Source: Cryoendolithus antarcticus (lineage: Eukaryota > Ascomycota > Dothideomycetes > Cladosporiales > Cladosporiaceae). From it: a stretch of DNA of 64,000 nucleotides. The translations under genes were made by a program, and so were the position numbers. Where the stretch lies: positions 1 to 64,000 of the forward strand of contig NAJO01000023.1 in NCBI GenBank assembly GCA_002077065.1, read 5' to 3'. Position 1 is the first letter of the stretch; every line of letters starts with the position of its first letter. The notes beneath the pieces were generated by a model. The model saw nothing but the letters and a program-made list of their open reading frames with translations, had not been told where the DNA came from and made no database searches. Below, in pieces: positions 32,495 through 43,801 of the stretch.

Positions 32495-33742
32495 ATGGGC
32501 CTCCCCCAAGAGCAGACGGCAGCCGTGAAGTCCGGCTCCGGCCATGATGCCACAGCCCCAGTGAAGCAGATCCCCGTCCCCCAAACCCCAGGCCCCGGCC
32601 AAATTCTCGTGAAAATCAACTGGACCGGCCTGTGCGCCAGCGACAAGTCCCTCCTGCACGACGAATGGGCAGCGTTCGGCGTTGCCATGCAGCCCGCTGC
32701 ACAGGGTATTGCCGGGCACGAAGGAGCCGGCGAAGTCGTAGCTGTAGCCGACGATGTAAAGGAGATTTGGAAAGTCGGTGATCGCGCGGGGGTGAAGTGG
32801 GTGGTGAGTGTCTGCCGGAACTGCGAGTTCTGCACCAATGGCACCGACGAACTGCATTGTCCGAAGCAGGTCAACTCGGGCTTCACAGCTGCTGGCACGT
32901 TCCAGGAGTACTGCCTGACAGATGGGCGTTACGCAACGAGGTACGCTCTTTCCCCATTAGCCACTCAAGCCTTCGTAGGAGTAGTGACGCAGCGTAAAGG
33001 ATCCCAGACGGCGTCTCCGACGAAGAAGCCGGCCCCATCATGTGTGGCGGCGTCACAGCCTACACAGCCTGCAAACGCAGCGCCGTGCGTCCCGGCCAAT
33101 GGCTCGTGATCCCCGGCGCTGGAGGCGGGCTAGGCCATCTTGCAGTCCAGTATGCCAAAGCCATGGGGATGCGGGTCATTGCTATCGATGGCGGAGATGC
33201 GAAGAAGAAGCTCTGCAAGGATCTCGGCGCTGAGGAGTTCCTGGACTTTACCCAGGTCAAGGACCTGGCTGGAGAAGTGATGAAGATTACCAAGTACGGT
33301 TCGCACGGTGTTGTCATAACGGCGGCGTCGAGGGAGGGGTACGCGGCTGGGCCGAGCTTCTTGAGACCGGGTGGGACGCTTGTAGCTGTGGGCTTGCCGA
33401 AGGATACTGATGTCGTCGCTGGGGCGCCGCCGATCATGTTGGCGCTGAAGAGACTTAACATCGTCGGCAGCGTAACAGGGACGCTGAAAGTGAGTCGTTT
33501 GTATTGCGCTCCTCGCAGGAGATCTGATGCTGACCAATCTGCAGGACGTGGAGGAAGCGCTGGACTTCACAGCTCGTGTAAGTGTATTCGCAGGCGATGT
33601 ACCCGTTCACCACTGACCACATCTCCAGGGCCTCGTTCGTCCGATACTGACGAAGGGCACTTTGCACGATATCGACAAATTCTGCGGTCTCATGGCCGAG
33701 GGCAAGCTACCAGGACGTGCTGTGCTGAAGGTCGCAGCCTGA
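32495..33742 (+). CDS. zinc alcohol dehydrogenase (yeast ADH1 type)
   Basis: Four exons (32495-32940, 33000-33489, 33545-33577, 33629-33742) give 360 residues. Catalytic Zn ligands are in GLCASD (Cys), GHEGAGEV (His-Glu), and later Cys. The structural Zn site is the four-Cys CRNCEFCTNGTDELHC segment near residue 110. The Rossmann motif GAGGGLGHLAVQYAKAMG (about 190) and IDGGDAKKKL (Asp, NAD preference) follow. The end, GSVTGTLKDVEEALDFTARGLV, is typical of tetrameric fungal ADH. It interconverts ethanol and acetaldehyde, or similar primary alcohols, with NAD. The first intron uses an AAAG acceptor, weaker than the CAG of the others, but the frame (AG|G ATC) and the sequence YATRIPDGVSDEEAGPIMCGG are exactly as expected. 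Confidence 0.93.
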
Positions 33743-33828
33743 TCGTTCCAGCTGCATCCATCTGCGTGAGGCAAGATCCCAGCAGTCCAGTAGCTTAGGG
33801 TCGAACAAAATCGCAAGGCGTTCTCACT

Positions 33829-35385
33829 TCACCGCTTTCCCCTGACTCTCAGCTTTCCTCCCTCGTCCTCAACTCTCCACCCAGCCTTCCTCAATGCCCC
33901 TCCCACAGCTGGACCCAACTTGCCCCTCCCACCCTCAGAATGCGTTCCCTTTCCTACGATGACCTCGTAGCCGCCACCTCTAGCCCCAGCACCAACTCGT
34001 CCGTTCACTCTAGCCTCACCCAGACCCGACCACCACGCCTCGACTCTCTCCATAGCGATCCGCACCCCGTTAGCGACGTCAACACCGTGGAGATCGACAG
34101 AAGTAGACGTCGATTGCGACGCTGCGAGCGCGCTGAAGGACTTGGCGCGAACGGAGTTCATGGACGCCGAATGTGAAGAAGCAAGAGCGTTATAGTAGCC
34201 GGCTGCCCCGGGATGCTTGCGCGCGGCGCGAGCCTGAGACTTGGCGTAGTCGCGGGCTTGAGCGTATTGCGCCTCAGTGATGTTCGCACCGGGATGTGAA
34301 GGCGCGTAGGTGCTGTTCGTGGTCTTCGTCGAGGATGTAGTTGGAGCCTCGGGGACTGGTCGAGCGTACTGTGGGATGATCTGGAGATTGCCATTGATTG
34401 CATTGGGCTTCGTGGTAAGCGCCTCTGCAAGGTCAAACGCGGATGCTGTGGAGGGATGTGTGAGACGGACAAGCGCTGCTAGATAGTTGGCGTCTAGTGA
34501 TGGAAACTCGTAGCCGAGGGCAAGAGCATTTGCGGCGATGGAGTCATCATTCGTGGTGACCTGCGTGCTTGCAGTGTCATGCATGTATTGTCTCAACAGA
34601 GCATTGACAGTCCTAGCCAGGTTCGCTTCGTGATTGTAGTAAGCAGACTTGACCTTGTTGCTGTCCATACCTGTGCGTGTGACAAGAAAGTCAATGTCCT
34701 TGGCAGCCTGTTGCCACTTGTTCAGCACAGGCTTCTGAGACTCGTCAGGTGGCGATGGCATGGAGGCGGACCTGCGCTCATCGACTGATCTGAACTTGCG
34801 ATTCCTCGCTTTGCCCTTACGACCTCGCTTTCCATTCGGCTCGGCAAAGCCATCGATGCCCTTAGTTGACATGTACCCCTCGCCTTCGCTGGCAACTTCA
34901 CGGATGTGAGCGTGGTTCAGCAGTTCGCCGAAGGCAGCATTCCACTCGCCTTTGCACGCACGCAGTGTGTGCTGGATGGTGTAGCTATCGACTTGATCGC
35001 CGAGGACGTCGTGCAAAAGAAGAATCTTAGTCTCCTCGTCCAGATCGTCTAAGTTCACATCAGAGTCGTGTGTGGTCCCAGCGCTATCTAGACTGAGCGA
35101 TGAAAGTCCGTCTGAGATGCTTACAGCAGACCTGGGACTAGGAGTCCTCTTGGCTGCATCGGCTGCGTAGACATTTGAGGAGGCTTCGTTGCCTCCAGTT
35201 CCAGATGGATCGAACTCGGCAGCCTCTTCGGCATCCGCCGAGTCCTTGAGCTGCGACAAAGTTGCGCGAGCATCCGCTAGACCTTGGTCTGACTGTAGGT
35301 CGTAGTCCCAGACTATGGCAGATACGAGTGCTGGGTCCAGCGGAGGGCAGAACTTTGCCTCGAGCTTTGCCACGACTTCATCCAT
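33829..35385 (-). CDS. Cue2/N4BP2-like protein with CUE-like region, DUF1771 and Smr domain
   Basis: Intronless, 518 residues. The N-terminus contains two helical ubiquitin-binding-like segments (about 1-50 and 110-160: LLHDVLGDQVDSYTIQHTLRAC). A basic, Ser-rich linker follows (GKRGRKGKARNRKFRS). DUF1771 (ITEAQYAQARDYAKSQARAARK, about 365-420) precedes an Smr domain (VDLHGVDVANGVRIAMERVEAWW, then YEVIVGKGTHSEGGRGKLGPAV and a final beta strand). The DLHG and GxGxHS motifs match nucleases that cut mRNA in collided ribosomes; yeast Cue2 initiates no-go decay. NOT4 in the same window acts in related ribosome quality control, but they are not linked by context. Confidence 0.85.
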   Translation of the reverse strand: MDEVVAKLEAKFCPPLDPALVSAIVWDYDLQSDQGLADARATLSQLKDSADAEEAAEFDPSGTGGNEASSNVYAADAAKRTPSPRSAVSISDGLSSLSLDSAGTTHDSDVNLDDLDEETKILLLHDVLGDQVDSYTIQHTLRACKGEWNAAFGELLNHAHIREVASEGEGYMSTKGIDGFAEPNGKRGRKGKARNRKFRSVDERRSASMPSPPDESQKPVLNKWQQAAKDIDFLVTRTGMDSNKVKSAYYNHEANLARTVNALLRQYMHDTASTQVTTNDDSIAANALALGYEFPSLDANYLAALVRLTHPSTASAFDLAEALTTKPNAINGNLQIIPQYARPVPEAPTTSSTKTTNSTYAPSHPGANITEAQYAQARDYAKSQARAARKHPGAAGYYNALASSHSASMNSVRAKSFSALAASQSTSTSVDLHGVDVANGVRIAMERVEAWWSGLGEARVNGRVGAGARGGGYEVIVGKGTHSEGGRGKLGPAVGGALRKAGWRVEDEGGKLRVRGKR

Positions 35386-35894
35386 CTTCGAAGTTTTGAT
35401 TTGGCTCTATCGTCTCGTCAAGGTCGGGTCTGCGGATCGATACAACATGGTGGCTACGACGAAGCATGGAGGAACCTAGGTATGCAAGCAGATGTATGGT
35501 GGAATTCGAGGACGGCGACCTCGAAATATATCGAACGTCACCTCACGTTCTGAGTGACAGATGGGGATATTTGCCGGCACCCGGTGACTGAGGGAGCGCT
35601 GGGCGGGCGACACCAGTGCTGCACTGTAGCAATTGCAAATCAAGCTTGCTCTGCCGAATGAAGAGCAATCCCCGTCATGTACATGGAGGAATGGTTGGTG
35701 TCGGGCGTGTAAAATGCTGGCAATCTGGAGCCAATGCGGCTCGGCGCCGGGGAAACTCTGTCCGATCATTGCGTGCTCGTGCATGCAAGATCCAGCCGAT
35801 CTCGGTTGAGACAGCGACTTTTTGTTGGAGGACGGCGAGACTATCTCTTCCCATCTCATTGACATCCGTGATTTCAGTACTGACATTGCCCATC
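35386..35894. promoter_or_regulatory. divergent promoter, Cue2-like and sulfite reductase genes
   Basis: 509 bp. The MET10 frame is open upstream from 35616, but the sequence there is Cys/Arg-rich without conservation signs, so I treat it as leader. A sulfur-regulator site was looked for by eye and not clearly found. Confidence 0.4.
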
Positions 35895-38800
35895 ATGCGT
35901 CTCCTCACTTCCGAGAGTACTGGGCCTGCGCATGAAGCCGAGCAACAGACGTTCGACACCTTTGCCACCAAGTCGACCGCGCTCCCCTTCGGCCAGGACA
36001 TCTCCCTCGCCGATCTCTCTGGGCCAACATACCTCACCGCGCAGACCCTCGTCCAGCAAGTTGCCTACGCCCTCTCCGATACCATCTTCGCATACTCGCC
36101 CGAGTCATTCGACCTCGACATCGCCGCACAGGCATGGAGGCAGTCGAAGGAGAAGAACGCGTATGGCGATGTGACAACAGTCAAGTCGCTCGAGACTCGC
36201 AATGGCGCTGGCACGATCGCGCTGGGATACATGTTCTACCCTGACTTCGACATGGCCAAGCGTCATCGCCCTCAAAGTATTGTGGCGAGTGCTGCCAGTC
36301 TGACCCATCTCCGACCTGCGCTGGACGAACTGAGCCTTTTATATGACGTGGCGAGTCCGACTGTGCTGCAGATCGCAGCCGTTGACTACGCGCCAGAGAC
36401 GAGGGCGGGATTGGTCACGGACTACACGGCCGCCTTGAGCGCAGCTGAAGAGCTGGGCTTGGGCCTCGTCAGCAGCAAGAGCGCCTATGAGGTGCAGCAT
36501 ATGAGTCTACTCGCCACTCTCATGGCGACTGTGCAGCCGACTATGCATACCTACGATGGCATCACTGTGGGCAGGGAGACCACACGTGTGATCGACGTCC
36601 TCAGTACAGCTGGCCTGAAGAAGACCTACGATACTGTACTCGAGTCCGTGACAGGAAGTTCTTCGCCCAAGAAGCGAAAGCTGTCGAACGAGGCACGACT
36701 CGGCAAGGTTCTCGCATCTTTCAACGAAGAGCTTGGGACGGAGTACAAGTGCTTCGAGTACCATGGTCATGCTGAGCCGACGAGTGTGTTGGTGGTGTTC
36801 GGGACGGTTGAGGCGAGCCTGGGCGCTCAGGTCGCTGAAGCACTCGCGAAGCAGGGCGCGCGCGTTGGTGTCGTCAACGTTCGGGTATACCGTCCGTTCG
36901 CTGAGGAAGAGTTCTTGGAGACGTTGGCTACAACTGTACAGCATATTGCAGTGCTCGGTCAAGTCTATGATCAGCCCAGTGTTGTAGATGATTGCGTCGC
37001 GAGTGCTCTGTACGGCGATGTGCTTGCTGCAGTGAGCTTCGCGACGACCTCGTCTGGGAAGCAGCCAAGTGTGTATGACAACAAGTACTCCCGCCAAACA
37101 GTCTGGACCACCAAGAAGATGGAAGCCCTCTTCCGTCACTTCGAGCAGAAGCCAGGCGAAGAGATCGAAGACATCTCGACACCGCTTGGGCTCACCAGCG
37201 AAGAGACTAAGCAGTATGCCTTCTGGGACATTGCATCAAATGCGAGCGCATCTGCACCCTTGATGATCGGACAACTTCTGTCTGGCGATAGTGCATTGAA
37301 TGTCTCGGTGCGCAGTAGCCACGACAACTCTGTGCAGAGCGGTGTTGTGCGCACTGACCTCCGCTGCTCGCCAAAGAGCATCGAGGCAGCATACAGCGTT
37401 GATACAGCCGACTTGGTCGTAATCGGCGACATCAAGCTGTTGTCGGAGTTCAACGTCATTGACAGCGTCAAGGATAATGGGACCATGGTAGTCAAGTCTG
37501 CTGGCTGGAAGGACGAAGACATCGAGAAGAAGCTGAGCATCCCAGCACGCAAGGCGATTGCAGCAAAGTCACTTACGCTGTACATCCTCGATCCTGCCGC
37601 GAGTGGTACAGTCACAGAGGAGCCGGAACTCGAGAGTTACTTGTTGCAGCTGGCGTTCCTCAAGATCGCAAACCCAGCATTGTACGAGACTGGCCTGAGG
37701 AAGCTGCAGGCGGGCGGTAACGTACTCGATGCACTTGCGAAGGATCTCCAAAGTGCTCTGAAGGCGATTGAAGTGCCCAGCGAGTGGCTCACGATCGAAT
37801 TAGAGGAGAACATGACACTCCCGCCGGCAGAAGATCTCAACGCCAACAGCTTTGCTCCTGTCAAGCAGGAAGAGACCGATGCGCCTTCCCGGACGAAATC
37901 GTGGACTGTCGCGGCGAAGGGTCTCCTTTTCAAGGAAGTATATGGCACTGCTACCACTTTGCGACCCGATTTGCCGCAGAAGACGGCTGTCATTCACGTG
38001 AAGGAGCATCGACGTCTGACACCACTGACATACGACCGCAACATCTTCCACATCGAGTTCGATCTCGGGACTTCCGGTCTGAAATACGAGATTGGCGAGG
38101 CCCTCGGCATTCACGCGATCAACGACGTCACCGAGGTCAATGAATTCATCAAGTGGTACGGACTCGATCCGGACGAGGTTGTCGAAGTTGTCTCGCGAGA
38201 GGATGCAGACATCTACGAGGCTCGCACAGTGTATCAGGCCCTTCTTCACAATGTCGACATCTTCGGCCGTCCGCCCAAGCGTTTCTACGAGGCTCTCTCG
38301 CACTTTGCCGACGATCCCATGGAGCAGACCGAGTTGCTCCTGCTTGGTACTGGCGGCAATCAGGAGAGTGTTGTCGAGTTCAAGCGCCGAGCAGAGGTCG
38401 ACACCGTCACCTTCGCCGACATCCTGCTGCAGTACCGCTCAGCTCATCCTTCCATGCACGACATTGTTAAGATCGTCTCGCCCATGAAGCGTCGCGAGTA
38501 CTCTGTTGCCTCATCGCAGAAGGTCACGCCCAACAGCATCTCACTGCTGATCGTCACAGTCAATTGGGTGGACCCCAAGGGTCGCGACCGCTTTGGTCAA
38601 GCCACACGCTACATGGACAGCCTACCGATTGGCGCTCCAGTCACCGTCTCGATCAAGCCTAGTGTTATGAAGCTTCCTGCAAAGACTACATCCCCATTGA
38701 TCATGGCTGGTCTCGGCACAGGTCTCGCACCCTTCCGCGCTTTCGTTCAAGAACGTGCGTGGCAGAAACAGCAGGGTATGGAAATCGGTCCAGTGCTGCT

Positions 38801-39152
38801 GTACATGGGCTCTCGTCACCAGCGTGAAGAGTACCTGTATGGCGAGGAGTGGGAAGCGTACCGTGACGCTGGGATCATTACCCTTTTGGGTCGCGCATTC
38901 TCGCGTGACCAGAAGGAGAAGATCTACATCCAGGATCGTATGCGGGAGTCGTTGACAGAGATTCGACAGGATTACCTGGAGAAGGAGGGTACTTTCTACC
39001 TTTGTGGACCTACATGGCCGGTGCCGGATGTAACGAATGTGCTTGAGGAGGCTGTTGTGGTGCAAGGTGGGGTTGATGGGAAGAAGAGGGACGGGATGAA
39101 GGAGATTGAGAGGCTAAAGGAGGAGGGCAGGTATGTGCTAGAGGTCTACTAG
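35895..39152 (+). CDS. met10: sulfite reductase (NADPH) flavoprotein alpha subunit
   Basis: Intronless, 1085 residues from the ATG at 35895. It transfers electrons from NADPH through FAD to the hemoprotein beta subunit that reduces sulfite to sulfide in methionine and cysteine synthesis. The N-terminal half is a pyruvate-ferredoxin-oxidoreductase/transketolase-like region (TYLTAQTLVQQVAYAL, GTIALGYMFYPDFDMAKRHRPQ, VVFGTVEASLGAQVAEALAKQGARVGVVNVRVYRPF). The C-terminal half is ferredoxin-NADP reductase-like: FHIEFDLG..., RREYSVASSQ (FAD, RxYS), GLGTGLAPFRAFVQERA (NADPH) and FYLCGPTWPVPDV. The Lys/Arg patch SSPKKRKLS near 255 looks like an insertion. The upstream extension to 35616 is in frame but has poor support. 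Length matches fungal MET10 orthologs. Confidence 0.95.
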   Translation: MRLLTSESTGPAHEAEQQTFDTFATKSTALPFGQDISLADLSGPTYLTAQTLVQQVAYALSDTIFAYSPESFDLDIAAQAWRQSKEKNAYGDVTTVKSLETRNGAGTIALGYMFYPDFDMAKRHRPQSIVASAASLTHLRPALDELSLLYDVASPTVLQIAAVDYAPETRAGLVTDYTAALSAAEELGLGLVSSKSAYEVQHMSLLATLMATVQPTMHTYDGITVGRETTRVIDVLSTAGLKKTYDTVLESVTGSSSPKKRKLSNEARLGKVLASFNEELGTEYKCFEYHGHAEPTSVLVVFGTVEASLGAQVAEALAKQGARVGVVNVRVYRPFAEEEFLETLATTVQHIAVLGQVYDQPSVVDDCVASALYGDVLAAVSFATTSSGKQPSVYDNKYSRQTVWTTKKMEALFRHFEQKPGEEIEDISTPLGLTSEETKQYAFWDIASNASASAPLMIGQLLSGDSALNVSVRSSHDNSVQSGVVRTDLRCSPKSIEAAYSVDTADLVVIGDIKLLSEFNVIDSVKDNGTMVVKSAGWKDEDIEKKLSIPARKAIAAKSLTLYILDPAASGTVTEEPELESYLLQLAFLKIANPALYETGLRKLQAGGNVLDALAKDLQSALKAIEVPSEWLTIELEENMTLPPAEDLNANSFAPVKQEETDAPSRTKSWTVAAKGLLFKEVYGTATTLRPDLPQKTAVIHVKEHRRLTPLTYDRNIFHIEFDLGTSGLKYEIGEALGIHAINDVTEVNEFIKWYGLDPDEVVEVVSREDADIYEARTVYQALLHNVDIFGRPPKRFYEALSHFADDPMEQTELLLLGTGGNQESVVEFKRRAEVDTVTFADILLQYRSAHPSMHDIVKIVSPMKRREYSVASSQKVTPNSISLLIVTVNWVDPKGRDRFGQATRYMDSLPIGAPVTVSIKPSVMKLPAKTTSPLIMAGLGTGLAPFRAFVQERAWQKQQGMEIGPVLLYMGSRHQREEYLYGEEWEAYRDAGIITLLGRAFSRDQKEKIYIQDRMRESLTEIRQDYLEKEGTFYLCGPTWPVPDVTNVLEEAVVVQGGVDGKKRDGMKEIERLKEEGRYVLEVY

Positions 39153-39468
39153 AGAATGGCGATTCTGTGTATATAGTTACTATGTGGTCAAAAGTGAGAT
39201 ATCGATTGCAGTCCACCTTGACAGGTGTTCGTGTGTGCTCGTGCCGAGAGCGCTTGCATGTGCCAAGGGCCTGTACCTGCCTAGATGGCGGGACACCATG
39301 CAACCCATACGTCAGAGGAACAAACAAGCGGGCTAAGCAGGAAAGATGGCGATAGCTCTCGCGCACTATGGTGAATAATGTAAAGCAGTAGAAGCTTGCT
39401 TGAGATACTTATGCACAACGGACAGTCTTCCGAAGGTTCAAGAAGAGACATAAAGCTTCATAATCAAG
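39153..39468. other. intergenic region
   Basis: 316 bp between two genes in the same direction: the MET10 3' UTR and the next promoter. Nothing else is seen. Confidence 0.45.
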
Positions 39469-41066
39469 ATGTCGAACCCTATCGTCGATAAGCTCACGGC
39501 CTCAGGTCCAGGAGAGCAAGCCAGTGAGTGAACCTCAGCAATGCATCCTTCGAGAATCAGGAGGACTCGTCGAACTGGGGACCAGCTCACTGACCCATCC
39601 CAGAGTTCCTCAACGACATAGTTGTCCAACTATGGCCCAACATCACAGCCTACACCAGCCAAATGGTCAAAGACACCGTCGAGCCAATGTTCAAGACCAT
39701 GCTCCCGGGCCCCCTCAAGACCCTCCACTTCGTCAAGCTAGACCTAGGACACGTGCCCCTCACGATCTCGAACGTGCTCACCACCAAATCCGACACTGGC
39801 GGCATCCAGCTCGACATGAACGTTAGCTGGGACGGGAAGTGCGATATTGAGCTCGATGCTGATATGATGCCCGCCATAGGCGTGGAGCACGTCAAGCTGT
39901 TTGGCAGGCTGAGCATCCTGCTTGGGCCGCTCACAAATGCCATCCCCTTGATTGGCGCAGCGCAGATTGCTTTCGTGAACCCGCCGATCTTGAAGCTGGA
40001 CTTCACTGGTGCGGCGAACGTGGCTGATTTCTCGATCGTGGATGATACCGTGAGAGGGATCTTGCTGGGTGTGATCAACAGCATGTTCACGCTGCCGAAT
40101 CGATTCTTGGTGAAGTTGGATGCGAATGCGGATTACTTCAAGACGTACCTTTACCCGCTTGGTGTTCTGCGTGTGACTGTTGAGAAGGCCACGGGGTTCG
40201 CCGAGGAGGCAAAGAGTGGCGCGAAGAAACTGTTCTCCAAGTTGACGAGGGCGAGTCCGGATTGCTATGTCCAGGTTGATGTTGGAGCTGAGCCGACTTG
40301 GAAGACGACTACGAAGGTAAGGAAGGGCGGGCTGCGATGGATATGTGATTCCCAAGCTGACATGACGCAGAATAACACAACCAACCCAGCATGGAACGAA
40401 ACACATGACTTCGTTGTCAGCGACCTCGACCAGTGCATCAAGATCGATATGAAGGACGAAGACGTCGGTGGCGACGACGATGTCGGCCTAGCAGTGACCA
40501 CCGTCCGCGAAGCGCTCCTCGCAGGCGGCAGACAAGAGCTGTCACTCACCAAGAAGGAGCAGCCCGTTGACGGCAAAGTTACAATCTTGACTGAGTTCCA
40601 CTACTTCGAGCCCAGCGCCACCAGCTTCTCAGCCTCCGAGCATAAATCCGACGGCAAGCTCTGCGGTCTCGCTACGATCCTCATCGCAGGCGCATACGGC
40701 ATTAAAGGCCAACGCGAGACGCTCAAACCCAGCGTCAAAGTTACCTACGGCAAGGAGTCTTTCCAGACTGCTATCAAAGCCGACGCGCCAGGAACGGATA
40801 TCAACAATCCTGCCTTTGATCAGAACTTTCGCATCCCCATCACGTCTGAGATGGCGAGCAGTGGACAGGCCTTCCGCTTCGCGCTGTTGGATGGCGAGAA
40901 GGAGGTCGGTGCTGTGGAGGTGCCTTGGGCTGATGTTGCTGGGGCGGAGGGGATGGTGCTGGGCAAGAGGTTTGAGATCGGGGGCGGGACGTTTATCAAT
41001 GGGAGCGTGAAACTGGCGGGGGTGAAGTTGTCGAGTGTTGAGGGGGCGACGTTGCCGGGAAGGTGA
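39469..41066 (+). CDS. SMP and C2 domain protein, extended synaptotagmin/tricalbin-like
   Basis: Exons 39469-39523, 39604-40316 and 40371-41066 (introns 80 and 54 bp) give 487 residues. The N-terminal SMP lipid-transfer domain starts FLNDIVVQLWPNITAYTSQMV and runs through FVKLDLGHVPLTISNVLT, DMNVSWDGKCDIELDADMM and FVNPPILKLDFTGAANVADF. Two C2-like domains follow (YPLGVLRVTVEKATGF... with DCYVQVDVG and NPAWNETHDFVV; then GLATILIAGAYGIKG...PSVKVTYG with NPAFDQNFRIPI). Such proteins move lipids at ER contact sites. Unlike tricalbins there is no N-terminal membrane hairpin. The second intron is 54 bp, a multiple of three, and has no in-frame stop, so retention would add 18 residues inside the first C2 domain. 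Confidence 0.85.
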
Positions 41067-41561
41067 TGGGTTGTGGAGTAGAGTGTGCATAAGTTGTTCA
41101 TAGTCAGCGATACTGTTCGTCATATTTTCGTGCATGCGACCGCGCTGCGTGTATTTTGAGTCCGTAGTCATTGAAGCCTCTATCATGCCTAGGGGTTGTA
41201 GCTTTACTTCACGCTAGATCCCCTCATCTCAATTCAGTCGAGTTCGACGCCCGGAAGAGCGGCACTTCCATCGCCATCGGTTGCCATCAGTCGATGTTCA
41301 GCGTCATTCTGTACCCGGGTAATGTCACTTTCAACACAGTCAATGTCCATGCTAATGCCGGCAATGGACTCGACTCCGCATCTGCCAGCCACCATGTCGG
41401 CTCCTCACTTCTGTGCGCGGGGATTCGTGGGATAGACTCGTGCATCGCATGAACATGCTACCGATGCTGTCATGATCGATCACGGAAGATCATATATGAT
41501 GGAGTAGCTCGTGGAAAAATCGGTAGGTGCCTCAGCCCGCTCCTAAGGATCTTCTCCAAGC
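41067..41561. other. intergenic region
   Basis: 495 bp holding the previous 3' UTR and the esterase promoter. A short palindromic run, GATCATATATGATG, lies near 41488. No gene is seen. Confidence 0.45.
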
Positions 41562-43612
41562 ATGTTGCTCTCGATTCTTGCCCTCGCGGGCATTGTTGCA
41601 GCAGCTCCTGCAGCATACAACCCTCGTCCTTTCGTTTACTCACAGGCCGCCAAGCGACAGACTACATATGGTAGTAATAGCAGTAGTACGCTGGAGGTAG
41701 ATCTCGGATACAGCGTGTACCAGGGCTACAGCAACAGCTCAGTCGGTTTGGATATTTACAAAGGGTATGTCAACTGCTTCCTCAGCTTATTGACTAACAT
41801 GGGCTGACGAGTGAACCACAGCATCCGCTTCGCAGCTCCTCCAATTGGCAGCTTAAGATTCCAGGCGCCTAGAGCACCGGTCTTGAACCGCAGCAGTGTC
41901 GTCGACGCGAGTAAATATGGCCCGACCTGCCCGCAGAGTCCATCGTCTGGTAATGCTGGCGTCAAGCCTGCGAACCAGACTGGAGCGAGTGAGGACTGTT
42001 TATTCGTAAGCATAGGCAAGTTGTGCTGCTCTGGAGAGTGCTGACAAGAGGTAGCTCAATGTGTTCACTCCGAGTGGTGCGACCGGGCCGCTACCTGTTT
42101 ATGTCTGGATCCACGGGGGTGAGTTGGTCACGATTGCAACGGAGACGACTCGACTAACGATCGATAGGTGGCTACGGGCAGGGTAATGGTCGCCAGGACC
42201 TGACTGCGTTCATCAACACCAACGACAATGCTTTCGTTGGAGTTGCAATCCAGTACCGAGTGAGCAGACTTCACATTGTTATCAAACACGGCACCAGCTG
42301 ACGTAGATCATAGCTCGGTGCATTTGGGTTCTTGTCTTCCGACGAAGTCTTCCGGAAAGGAGCAGTCAACGCTGCCATCCTAGATCAATTCCATGCCCTT
42401 CAATGGGTACAGGAGTACATCCACCTGTTCAATGGCGACCCATCGCGCGTGACGATCAGTGGCGAGAGTGCTGGTGGCGGCAGTGTGATGCTCCAAGACA
42501 TGGCCTATGGCGGCTCGCTCGGGACTCAGCTGTTTGTCAATAGCATCGTGGAGAGTCCGTACCTGCCGATGCAGTACAATTACAACGACTGGACCCCCTC
42601 GCAAGCGTACTACGCCTTTGCAGCTGCCGCAGGCTGTACTGGCAGTGGAATCAAGCCAGTGGGCAATAACGGCACGTCCGGCTTCACGCAGCCAATATTC
42701 GAATGCTTGGTTGCCTCCGATTCGGCAACGTTGATCAATGCAAGTGCCACTGTCTCTCAAGAATCCTCGTACGGCACCTGGGCTTTCCTACCCGTCACCG
42801 ATGGTGTCTTCGTCCAAGATCTACCAAGTCGGCAACTCGGACGCCGCAAGGTCAACGGTCTCAACATTCTCTCCGGGAACAATGCCAACGAGGGCGTTGC
42901 CTTTACACCACAGAACATTGTCACTCAAGACGATTTTGTGGCTTACCTCAAACGCACATTCCCGCTGTTCTCGCAAAATGACATCGACAAGATTTTATTC
43001 TACTACCCTAGCAGCGGTGCGCCAACTGATTCCAGCTCCACCGAATATGCGACAGCCGGTGACAGCGGTCCAACAGCGCTCAACCAGAGCTCAGTCGGCA
43101 CAGGCCAGCAGCAGCGCGCCGACAATGTCTACGCCGAGACAACCTTCGTCTGCCCCTCATACTGGCTCGCAGAAGCATACAGCGGCAACTCAGCAGGTGG
43201 AGATGCCTGGAAATACCAGTTCTCCGTCGCGCCAGCCTACCATGGCGGAGATGTGATGGGCTATTACAACAATCCAGGCGTCTACTTCTCCGTCGACTTC
43301 ATCACAGCCTTCCAGCGCATTTTCGGCAACTTTGTGGTCAACAACAACCCATCGATCTCGAATCAGATCGCTACGGGCGTCACGCAGACTAATGTCACCA
43401 CCAATGGCGCGAGCGCGTGGCCGGTGTACAGTGTGGCGGACCCGGCAATGCTTGATCTGAATACGACGTGTCCGCAGGTGTATAAGGGCACATACTGCAA
43501 CTCGACGATCTCGACGAATACGTTCAGACTGGTAGATGCTTATACGTGGGAGGGTGGCAGGGGCACGAGATGTGACTTCTGGAAGTCAGTGGGCGAGATC
43601 GTGCCGGAGTAG
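41562..43612 (+). CDS. secreted type-B carboxylesterase/lipase
   Basis: Five exons (41562-41764, 41822-42005, 42055-42118, 42168-42259, 42314-43612) give 613 residues. A signal peptide is evident (MLLSILALAGIVAAAPAA). Alpha/beta-hydrolase landmarks: GIRFAAPPIGSLRF, EDCLFLNVFTP (spliced; type-B signature 2), WIHGGGYGQGN (oxyanion hole), YRLGAFGFL, and the nucleophile elbow GESAGGGSV. A second Asp/Glu lies in the NNANEG region, and the HGGDVMG segment near residue 460 provides a His. Many NxS/T sites suggest glycosylation. The substrate is unknown: an extracellular lipid, ester or cutin-like compound is plausible. All four introns restore conserved motifs, which supports the model. Confidence 0.92.
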
Positions 43613-43801
43613 TCGGAATGCACATGAACTTCACGAAGTAAAGTAACGAGCCATCGCAGTCTAGCATGCGATAAATGAGAAAGCATAAGACGTGGTAGCT
43701 GCAGTATCAATTCCGAGCTACTTATCCACGTCTTCTGCGAAGCGCCCTGACACTTGTCGTGAACGCGATCAATCCAGAGATTGTCAACAATCCTTATACC
43801 A

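Noticed and set aside
32080..32898. 272-codon frame antisense to alcohol dehydrogenase
   Set aside because: Overlaps a strongly supported gene and has no recognisable domain.
35616..35894. In-frame N-terminal extension of sulfite reductase
   Set aside because: No targeting signal or conservation-like sequence; the ATG at 35895 gives the usual family length.
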